Shown in pieces: positions 7,742-14,447 of a stretch of DNA of 23,151 nucleotides. Below the pieces are notes generated by a model. The model saw only the letters and a list, made by a program, of their open reading frames with translations. It was not told the DNA's origin and made no database searches. A program made the translations under genes and the position numbers. Source of the DNA: Bacteroidota bacterium (lineage in GTDB: Bacteria; Bacteroidota; Bacteroidia; UKL13-3); the NCBI GenBank assembly GCA_947460565.1, contig CANHJJ010000005.1, positions 1-23,151 on the forward strand, written 5' to 3'. Within the stretch, counting starts at the first letter, position 1; each line of letters opens with the position of its first letter.

Positions 7742-10045
7742 ATGAAAACTTCTATTAAATTTATTGTTTTCAGTTTGCTAGTTGCGTGTTTTTTAATCTC
7801 ATGCCATAGCAAAAAGCAAGTATTTCATAGTATGAATACCCCTGTAAGTATTATGCCAATGCCCCTAAAGTTGGTTGATACCACTTATACTAAAACATTC
7901 ATTCAACTGCAACCATTAAGACATGCTGTGGCTTTGCGTAAAGTTGACTATTATCAACAGGCTTATGATGAACTAAAAGCCATGCTCGAAGGTAATAAAG
8001 AGCCAGACTTTGAAAGAGCAGTTTTCATTAGCGAAAATCCCTATTACGGTGGACGATTTAGCTACTCAGCCTTTCAAAATAGCATAAGCGCCAAGCAAAT
8101 GTTTATTGAAAAACTAATTGAAGCCAACGACCAAAGCGACACCATTGATTTTAATGTGCATGTAAATGAAAACGGTCGCTTTAAATTAGTCGATATACGC
8201 TACCTACCTCATCAAAAGAAAGAACTTTACAGAAAGGCTCTAAGCAACTGGGCTATATTTAAATACATAACTGATACGGTTTTTATACATACAATTAAAG
8301 ATAGTACACTTTACACCCTATACCATGCACCTTATTCCTATGCCACAGCCGACCCTTTTGGGATGAAAAACTGGAGCAATTCGCAAGTAATAAACCTATT
8401 GGTATCTGATGGGAATAAAGGTAATTGTTTTGCATTAACTGCCCTTTATAAAATACTATCTAACCGATTAAATACAGATGCTAAAATATGCACTGCACCA
8501 CAACATATATACATACAACACCAAGACCCCAAAGGACAATACTATAATGTGGAGCTTGCCACGGCAGGACATCCAGGTGATGGTATTATACAAACCCTAA
8601 CCTATACCCCAAGTGAAGCCATTATGAGTGGCATAGCTTTGAGGGATTATAATGCAAAAAAAAGCATAGGTTTGTGCTTAATAAACCTTGCCAAAAGCTA
8701 TGAGCACACATTTAATACAAAGGATGATGAGTTTATGTTGCGCTGCGCTGAACTTGCTTTAAAGCATGATAGCTTGAACCTAAATGCTTTATTGCTTAAA
8801 GCACAAGTATTGGATGTAAGGGTTACACAATACGCAAACACACATAAAATAAACAATATTGCTAAATTAAAACAAGACAAAGGTATCGTTCCACTAGTAA
8901 ACAAATTAGAAAATCACCTTACTTTGCTTTACCGTTTAGGGTACAGAGAAATGCCTATAGATATGCAAGAGCAAATTATGAATCCATTTGCTTACGATAC
9001 TAAAAAATGGAATCATATTTCGCAGAATGCAAGACCATTTACAAGTTTTGAACCCAAAGACCCTAAAGATGCCGAGTATTGGACACTTACCAAAGGCATG
9101 TTTAAAGAGGTGTGGGAGCCAACTGCACAAGAAAAGTATGGTCATTACACCTTAACAACCGCAACAGGAAAGCTGAAATCAATAGATACAACAAACAGTA
9201 AAGGGCAATTGATAGACCCTGTAGCCTTTGCTTATGATTTTGGTGCAAGGATATATGATGCCAGGGTGGGAAGGTTTTTAAGTGTTGACCCTTTGACAAA
9301 AGAATACCCAGAACTAACTCCATATCAATTTGCGGGGAACATGCCAATTTGGGCCATAGATTTAGATGGATTAGAACCAGCTATTAAACTACCTGACGGA
9401 ACATATACAACAGCAAGAGATGGTCAACTTACAGGGGCAAGGATATCCCCCGAGGCCATAAAGTACTATAAAACATTAACGCCACCAGAAGACCAAAGAC
9501 CAGACCCTGATTCAGACCCATCAAGTTATTTTCCATTTTTTGGAGATATGTCCGATTTCAATAGCGGAGTCAAAGACTGGAAAAATGGGAATAAACTATC
9601 ATCTGTTCTTAGTTTCGGAAGTCTAATACCTGGAGGAGATTTTATTTTTAAACCAATAAAGATTATGGTTAAAAATGCGGATGCCATTAAAAGTTTAGTG
9701 AAGTATTCTGGATTCATTGGAAGAGAGGCTGTGATTATTACAAAGACTGGCTCAAGAACTGATGCAAAGAAAGTTGTTGATGGTATTTTAGGAGATTTAG
9801 GAGATAAAATGAAAGCAGTTGAAGGTCGAGTTAAAAATCAACAAGGGAGAATAACGGGTTTAGAATCTGCAGATAAATCGAAAGGTTGGAGACTAGACTG
9901 GGATGATAAAAAGAAGGAAGGACATTACAATTATTGGAATAATGAAACAGGGGAGAAAGGAAGAGTTCTTTTTGAAGGTACAAAAGAGCAAGTAGAAAGT
10001 TTAATAGACCAATTAACAAAAACTTATGATGCACCCAAACGATAA
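7742..10045 (+). CDS. Lipoprotein toxin B: transglutaminase-like + RHS core + probable nuclease end
   Basis: A 767-aa paralogue of toxin A. ATG 7742 is chosen because it gives a signal peptide with lipobox LISC (Cys21); an upstream in-frame ATG at 7652 would add 30 charged residues and spoil it. The transglutaminase-like core has Cys229, His255 and Glu271, the RHS core spans about 395-545, and the two proteins are almost the same up to there. The unique tail has a pre-toxin linker (about 600-655), then a domain with GWRLDWDDKKKEGHYNYW and FEGTKEQVESL near residues 715-755. Such GWRxDxD...GHxN ends occur on other RHS and contact-dependent toxins, probably nucleases; I cannot name the family with certainty. 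The immunity gene overlaps its 3' end. Confidence 0.8.
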   Translation: MKTSIKFIVFSLLVACFLISCHSKKQVFHSMNTPVSIMPMPLKLVDTTYTKTFIQLQPLRHAVALRKVDYYQQAYDELKAMLEGNKEPDFERAVFISENPYYGGRFSYSAFQNSISAKQMFIEKLIEANDQSDTIDFNVHVNENGRFKLVDIRYLPHQKKELYRKALSNWAIFKYITDTVFIHTIKDSTLYTLYHAPYSYATADPFGMKNWSNSQVINLLVSDGNKGNCFALTALYKILSNRLNTDAKICTAPQHIYIQHQDPKGQYYNVELATAGHPGDGIIQTLTYTPSEAIMSGIALRDYNAKKSIGLCLINLAKSYEHTFNTKDDEFMLRCAELALKHDSLNLNALLLKAQVLDVRVTQYANTHKINNIAKLKQDKGIVPLVNKLENHLTLLYRLGYREMPIDMQEQIMNPFAYDTKKWNHISQNARPFTSFEPKDPKDAEYWTLTKGMFKEVWEPTAQEKYGHYTLTTATGKLKSIDTTNSKGQLIDPVAFAYDFGARIYDARVGRFLSVDPLTKEYPELTPYQFAGNMPIWAIDLDGLEPAIKLPDGTYTTARDGQLTGARISPEAIKYYKTLTPPEDQRPDPDSDPSSYFPFFGDMSDFNSGVKDWKNGNKLSSVLSFGSLIPGGDFIFKPIKIMVKNADAIKSLVKYSGFIGREAVIITKTGSRTDAKKVVDGILGDLGDKMKAVEGRVKNQQGRITGLESADKSKGWRLDWDDKKKEGHYNYWNNETGEKGRVLFEGTKEQVESLIDQLTKTYDAPKR
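8927..9290 (+). repeat. RHS-core DNA repeat, copy B
   Basis: Same repeat as in toxin A (5630-5986). In A and B the similarity also extends far upstream through the transglutaminase-like region, so about 1.35 kb is duplicated in direct orientation (about 4640-5986 and 7945-9290). Confidence 0.85.
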
Positions 10046-10493
10046 TTCTTATAAAGAAAGTTGGTACTATAAAAAACATCAACAAGAAATAACTGTACTT
10101 GAATTTGGCAAAAATGCCTCGGATTTTTGGAAACATATTTCAAATAAAACAGGCTTTCAGTTATCTGATGAAAAAAATATAGATGAACTTATATTTGATT
10201 GGAATAATATTTTACCGCATTATAATATTCCGTTTGATTATGTTGGTTGTGAAAAAGAAATTGAGCGATTGTTATTAGAAAGTATTTTATCACAACATGA
10301 GTATGTTTTATTTGATATTGAATATTCTGACCCTATTTTTAAAGTTAAAACCGAATATTTTATTAAAAACTGGGATGATTTTATTTCGGCAAATCATGGC
10401 ATGGGTAGCGTAGTTTGTAGTGAAAATTTTGATTTACTGCTCGAATTTACAAATGACCATTCGTATTTAATTTATAGCAATTTTTCAATTTGA
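10026..10493 (+). CDS. Candidate immunity protein for toxin B (cytoplasmic, 155 aa)
   Basis: No family is recognised with confidence. The protein is acidic and aromatic-rich, with no signal peptide or membrane segment. Its ATG (10026, or 10029 immediately after) overlaps the last 17-20 nt of toxin B in another frame, so the two are translationally coupled. Overlap and size are typical of an immunity gene. A cytoplasmic inhibitor fits a toxin whose tail looks like a nuclease. The pairing is inferred from position. Confidence 0.6.
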   Translation: MMHPNDNSYKESWYYKKHQQEITVLEFGKNASDFWKHISNKTGFQLSDEKNIDELIFDWNNILPHYNIPFDYVGCEKEIERLLLESILSQHEYVLFDIEYSDPIFKVKTEYFIKNWDDFISANHGMGSVVCSENFDLLLEFTNDHSYLIYSNFSI

Positions 10494-10502
10494 TTAGTTT
10501 AC

Positions 10503-11639
10503 ATGCATACAAATGTCTTTGGAAATTTATGCAAAATAATAAATCCTATTGGTTACGATAATAAAAAATGGAATCATGTTTCGCAGAATGCTAGAACATT
10601 TACCAGTTTTGAACCCAAAGACCCCAAAGATGCCGAGTATTGGACACTGACAAAAGGAATGTTTAAGGAAGTGTGGGAGCCAACTGCTCAAGAGACATAT
10701 GGACATTACACTCTAACAACAGCCACAGGTAAATTAAAAACAATATATACCACAAACCACAAAGGACAATTGATAGACCCCGTAGCTTTTGCTTATGATT
10801 TTGGGGCTAGGATATATGATGCGAGGGTGGGAAGGTTTTTGAGTGTTGATCCATTGCAAATGAAATTCCCTTATGCTAGCCCTTATGCTTTTTGTTTGAA
10901 CAAACCAATAATGTTTATTGACTACGATGGAAGAGATATTATACCGAGCAATCAATTTATGGCATCTAGATATTATAGTGTAGCACTAAAAATGATATGT
11001 AATCTTGATAATTTACCATCTGTTAATAAATATATTGCTCCATTTTTAGCTCCTAACAGAAATGTACAATTAAATTATCATAATTTCGATAATAGAAGGG
11101 AGGAATTAACCGGTTTAAATCCTAATAATTTATATGGACAGGCTCAACCATTAGGAAATGGAAATTACAGACTGAATTTTAATTCGATACCAAATTTTAA
11201 TCAATCTGGTGAACTTGGTCCATCTGATGGTGATAAATTATCTATAGGAGGTAATTATGTAAGTGAAATAGGCATGTTTAATACAATGATTCACGAGTTT
11301 ATTCATACTGCTGGTGTTGGTCATGAGCAAATGGCAAGCCCAAAAATTAGAGCAGAAATGAAACAAGCAGTATTGGATTACTCAAAACTTACGAAAACCA
11401 AGATAAGTGCAGAACAAGCTGACGCATTAGTTTGGGTAGGGTTAGAAAAGACACAGGAATTTACTAAAGTAATTGGAGGAAAAGATAGTGAAACCTATAA
11501 ATCTTGGCTATCAACTATTCAAAAAACTATGTGGGGACCAAAAAGCTCTCAGACGGCTGAAACAGGGAGAAGCGAGGCGGCTTTGACACCCAAAGATGAA
11601 ACTCCCCAAACACAAAAACCAATAGAAAAATGCGAATGA
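10503..11639 (+). CDS. Orphan toxin cassette C: RHS core + HExxH metalloprotease
   Basis: A 378-aa product without signal peptide, lipobox or transglutaminase-like part. Similarity to toxins A and B starts at about residue 14 (NPIGYDNKKWNHVSQNAR) and runs to SVDPL and YDGRD (about 144). The unique tail carries HEFIHTAGVGH (264-274), a zinc-protease motif of HExxHxxGxxH form, in a sequence otherwise unlike toxin A. As it stands it cannot be exported by the route of A and B, so it is probably a silent or donor cassette that becomes active when recombined onto a full front half. The first codons come from non-homologous DNA, and whether ATG 10503 is used is uncertain. The immunity gene overlaps its stop. 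Confidence 0.7.
   Translation: MHTNVFGNLCKIINPIGYDNKKWNHVSQNARTFTSFEPKDPKDAEYWTLTKGMFKEVWEPTAQETYGHYTLTTATGKLKTIYTTNHKGQLIDPVAFAYDFGARIYDARVGRFLSVDPLQMKFPYASPYAFCLNKPIMFIDYDGRDIIPSNQFMASRYYSVALKMICNLDNLPSVNKYIAPFLAPNRNVQLNYHNFDNRREELTGLNPNNLYGQAQPLGNGNYRLNFNSIPNFNQSGELGPSDGDKLSIGGNYVSEIGMFNTMIHEFIHTAGVGHEQMASPKIRAEMKQAVLDYSKLTKTKISAEQADALVWVGLEKTQEFTKVIGGKDSETYKSWLSTIQKTMWGPKSSQTAETGRSEAALTPKDETPQTQKPIEKCE
10541..10853 (+). repeat. RHS-core DNA repeat, copy C
   Basis: 5'-truncated copy of the repeat in toxins A and B, beginning at the AATCCTATTGGTTACGA segment and ending at GTGTTGATCC. It forms the 5' end of orphan cassette C. Confidence 0.8.
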
Positions 11640-12073
11640 AATTAATATATTTATCAATACTAATGGCATGTTTATACAATCCACAAACAATATATGCCCA
11701 AATGGACTGCCAATGTAGATTAATATACAACTATCGGGATTCTACATTAAATAGTAAGCCCAGTAACGCTATTTTATATGAATATAAGAATGATTCGTTA
11801 CTCATATTAAAAGAAGGGAGGTCTTTAATAGGTCAAGGAATCAGTGTAGAGAATTTCAATGAGTACTCTAATAACCAAGATACATTTATTATTAATAAAG
11901 GAGATTTATACTATTATTTTTTAAACAATAAACTTCAATTTCTCAACCCAAAATCTTTTTATAAGAGAAAAAAAACTGTTATTTATCATGCTGGTAAGAG
12001 TTATTTAGATACAAATAAAATTGCAGTTAGTAGAACGACTTATAAACCTATTGGTATAGAAAAAAATAAATGA
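11636..12073 (+). CDS. Candidate immunity protein for toxin C, 5' part (probable frameshift)
   Basis: ATG 11636 overlaps the toxin C stop as ATGA (an ATG at 11630 is also in frame). A signal peptide ends in IYA before QMDC, so the product should be periplasmic, matching a secreted metalloprotease toxin. The frame ends at TGA 12071-12073 just after an A7 run (12060-12066). With one A fewer, the protein would read on as GIEKINDVVYFKYETYSS and continue to 12353, giving about 238 aa. The continuation is open throughout and has similar composition, so the gene looks broken by a one-base insertion or a sequencing error. No family is recognised. Confidence 0.6.
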   Translation: MKLIYLSILMACLYNPQTIYAQMDCQCRLIYNYRDSTLNSKPSNAILYEYKNDSLLILKEGRSLIGQGISVENFNEYSNNQDTFIINKGDLYYYFLNNKLQFLNPKSFYKRKKTVIYHAGKSYLDTNKIAVSRTTYKPIGIEKNK

Positions 12074-12155
12074 TGTTGTTTACTTTAAATATGAAACATA
12101 TTCCTCTAATGTTCATTTATATCCATCACAATTAACGTATAAAAAAATTGCAAAA

Positions 12156-12353
12156 ATGAAAGAAATAATAAATATAAATGCTAATAATAAATTTATTATT
12201 AATGAACATTCATACCAAACTATATATTATGTACCAGGAAAGGGTAATTTAATTGTTGCAGGTGGATTTTGGAATTTTTATTTGGATACTTATATAGCGA
12301 CAGAAGGTTGTGAAAATCTAATTAAAGATAAGTTTAAAAATTGGTATAAATGA
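12156..12353 (+). CDS. Probable 3' part of the frameshifted immunity C gene (65 aa from first ATG)
   Basis: This frame is open upstream of its first ATG, back to the A7 run at 12060-12066 where the previous frame stops. It is therefore most likely the C-terminal half of the immunity protein begun at 11636. It has no signal peptide of its own. Its TGA overlaps the ATG of the next toxin cassette (12350), the same coupling seen elsewhere in the locus. The alternative is a separate small cytoplasmic protein starting at 12156. Confidence 0.5.
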   Translation: MKEIININANNKFIINEHSYQTIYYVPGKGNLIVAGGFWNFYLDTYIATEGCENLIKDKFKNWYK

Positions 12354-13513
12354 GTTTGCTTTACCAATTAGGATACAGAGAAATGCCTTATGAAATGCAA
12401 CAGCAAATCATGAATCCTTTTGGTTATGGCACTAAAAAATGGAATCATGTTTCGCAGAATGCAAGACCATTTACCAGTTTTGAACCCAAAGACCCTAAAG
12501 ATGCCGAATACTGGACACTGACAAAAGGAATGTTTAAGGAGGTTTGGGAGCCAACTGCACAAGAAACCTATGGACACTTCACTATAACAACTGAAACGGG
12601 CAGACTTAAAGTAATAGATACAACAAACCATAAAGGACAATTGATAGACCCCGTTGCTTTTGCTTATGATTTTGGAGCTAGGATATATGATGCTAGGGTG
12701 GGAAGGTTTTTGAGTGTTGATCCATTGACCAATAAACAGGCTAGTTGGTCTCCTTATGTAGCATTTAATAACAATCCAATTTTAAATATTGATAATGATG
12801 GTAATTATTCGGTAGCTGTTCATTATAACATTACTTACAATACTTTAATTCAATTAGGTTATAGTAAAGCTATTGCAGACAATATAGCACACCATGCTAG
12901 TGTATTTGCCGACCACCCTGAACAGGTTGTTTTAAATATTGACAATGCGTTACATGGGTCAAATAATTCATATAGACCAAGCCTAAACTACTCAAAAACA
13001 AAATTCTCACAAGCTGAATGGCATAGTGATTGGCATTCTATGATGTCAAATAAAGAAGCTGAATCTGGAATGACACATGAGCAAGCTGTACAAAGAGGAT
13101 TATCATTTGGTTGGAGTAATATTTTTGCACAACAAGAAAAAGAAGATATAGATAAATTAGGTCAAGGTATTCATGCATTACAAGATGCATACGCCCATAA
13201 TGGAGCAAGTACGGATGAACATCTAGGAGTAAATAATTATGGTATTTATAATGAAAGTGCTAGAGATATGTTATATAATGATGCTTTTGGCAATACCAAT
13301 CAAGCGGAACAAATTACTAAATCAGCAGGGACTCTTTTACAAATGTTTAAAGGAAATACAAGTTCATTACAAAACGGTATGAGTTTTAACTTTACGGGGC
13401 TTTCTGCTAAACAATTAACTTTGACTCAGAATTTATTTAAGAAAGCTGGGTATAGTTTGAATGCTGGAAAAGACAAAGGAACGTACACTATTCAAAAAAA
13501 TGAAAAAAAGTAA
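12350..13513 (+). CDS. Orphan toxin cassette D: RHS core + zinc-dependent phospholipase C-like domain
   Basis: A 387-aa product starting directly in the linker (MSLLYQLGYREMP), followed by the RHS core to about residue 151. It has no signal peptide and no transglutaminase-like part. The tail (about 152-387) is rich in His: VHYN, AHHAS (181-182), HSDWH (225-229) and IHALQDAYAHNG (275-283). The IHxxQDxxAH pattern and spaced His/Asp residues recall zinc-dependent phospholipase C and P1-nuclease-type folds. The likely target is membrane lipid, less likely nucleic acid. The ATG overlaps the previous gene's TGA. The next gene, 2 nt on, is a small membrane protein, as expected for protection against a lipase. 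It is probably a donor cassette. Confidence 0.7.
   Translation: MSLLYQLGYREMPYEMQQQIMNPFGYGTKKWNHVSQNARPFTSFEPKDPKDAEYWTLTKGMFKEVWEPTAQETYGHFTITTETGRLKVIDTTNHKGQLIDPVAFAYDFGARIYDARVGRFLSVDPLTNKQASWSPYVAFNNNPILNIDNDGNYSVAVHYNITYNTLIQLGYSKAIADNIAHHASVFADHPEQVVLNIDNALHGSNNSYRPSLNYSKTKFSQAEWHSDWHSMMSNKEAESGMTHEQAVQRGLSFGWSNIFAQQEKEDIDKLGQGIHALQDAYAHNGASTDEHLGVNNYGIYNESARDMLYNDAFGNTNQAEQITKSAGTLLQMFKGNTSSLQNGMSFNFTGLSAKQLTLTQNLFKKAGYSLNAGKDKGTYTIQKNEKK
12359..12726 (+). repeat. RHS-core DNA repeat, copy D
   Basis: Copy of the A/B repeat that begins abruptly at the codons for LLYQLGYREMP, five codons or fewer after the start codon, and ends at SVDPL. This gives orphan D a slightly longer homology arm than orphan C. 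Confidence 0.85.
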
Positions 13514-13515
13514 TT

Positions 13516-13707
13516 ATGAAAACATTTCTTTTAATTTTAATAATTATTTTTAGTATAAGTTTCTTCTTGTTGATGTTTATAGAATTATTGGTATTGAGTT
13601 CGAGTCATCAAATTCCATTTAACACGCGAATATATAATTGGGCTTACATGTTTCTTAATATTCTGGTTTTGATTTTTTTGATTTTGAAAGTAAAAAAACT
13701 AAAATAG
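13516..13707 (+). CDS. Candidate immunity protein for toxin D (63-aa membrane protein)
   Basis: Two hydrophobic segments, about residues 3-28 and 44-58, with a short polar loop (SSSHQIPFNTR) between them and a Lys-rich C-terminus, predict a small inner-membrane protein. It starts 2 nt after the phospholipase-C-like toxin ends. No family is recognised. Size, location and position suggest immunity; this is inference. Confidence 0.55.
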   Translation: MKTFLLILIIIFSISFFLLMFIELLVLSSSHQIPFNTRIYNWAYMFLNILVLIFLILKVKKLK

Positions 13708-13748
13708 TTTCTTTATAAAAGAATATTTTCGGAGTTATATTCATATAG

Positions 13749-13904
13749 TATTATGAATCAAAATTCAAAATAGATTTTAGATCAGCTAAAAAGATCGAGA
13801 TTTGCTGCTTAGGTGTGCTTCCACCTTTACCAACAATCAAAACTAGTAATGTTGGTACAGGTAACAATAATGTAATTTATCAAAATGGGGTTCAAAAAAA
13901 TTAA
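13749..13904 (+). pseudogene. Remnant of a fifth toxin: 3' end only
   Basis: An open frame with no start codon of its own (preceded by TAG at 13746-13748) ends in VLPPLPTIKTSN then NVIYQNGVQKN and TAA (13902-13904). The tail reads like normal coding sequence, and the next gene starts inside it with a 20-nt overlap, the same overlap as between toxin B and its immunity gene. The simplest reading is that a toxin lost all but its last 50 or so codons while its immunity gene stayed. Confidence 0.45.
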
Positions 13905-14313
13905 TCATTTAAGCATATGTATTTTGTTAATACTGGCTTTTAGCCTTAGTTGTGGAGTTAAGGTGCGCATATATACTAAAAGAAGTGCTATTGAATATAT
14001 TAGTAGTGTATCTGATGGCTGGAAATTGGATTCTAATGGAACTTTAGGTTACAGGGATAAAATTTATTATCATTTGAAATGGACTCTATACAATTTTAAA
14101 AATGTAGATTGGAATAAAATTAAGGACAATATGGGTAGACCAAATGAGAAAGGAAGATCTTATGTAAAAAATGGTAAAGCTTCATATTTGGAAACCTACA
14201 TATATTATGTTAAAGTTAATTTCGATGGATATAAAAATAGAAGGAATACTGATATTTTGGTTAATCCCATAACTAATAAAATATATCTAGTTAAAGAAAC
14301 CTTTTGGGATTAA
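13885..14313 (+). CDS. Orphan candidate immunity lipoprotein (142 aa)
   Basis: The signal peptide ends in a lipobox (SLSC, Cys at about residue 23), so the protein should be membrane-anchored facing the periplasm. The rest is rich in Tyr, Lys and Asn. DILVNPITNKIYLV near the C-terminus looks like an ordinary beta-hairpin. No family is recognised. It begins inside the degraded toxin end at 13749-13904, so it is probably the retained immunity gene of a lost toxin. It is the last + strand gene of the array and faces the convergent ATPase gene. Confidence 0.55.
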   Translation: MGFKKINHLSICILLILAFSLSCGVKVRIYTKRSAIEYISSVSDGWKLDSNGTLGYRDKIYYHLKWTLYNFKNVDWNKIKDNMGRPNEKGRSYVKNGKASYLETYIYYVKVNFDGYKNRRNTDILVNPITNKIYLVKETFWD

Positions 14314-14447
14314 ATAAAAAAAGCCTTTTAACGTTCGTTGAAGTGCTTCTCTAACAAGTATAAGTGTGTTCATTAACCCTAAAAAATAAAATTCGCTCAT
14401 TTTTATACAGATTTTTGAATCCAATAAACTATAATTATTGAGAATGC

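Noticed and set aside
14314..14447. Possible terminator hairpin at about 14321-14348 and a fifth copy of the module-border repeat near 14398-14420
   Set aside because: The hairpin has a mismatch, wobble pairs and no T-run. The repeat-like text shares only part of the GGATTTTCGG core and lacks the arms.
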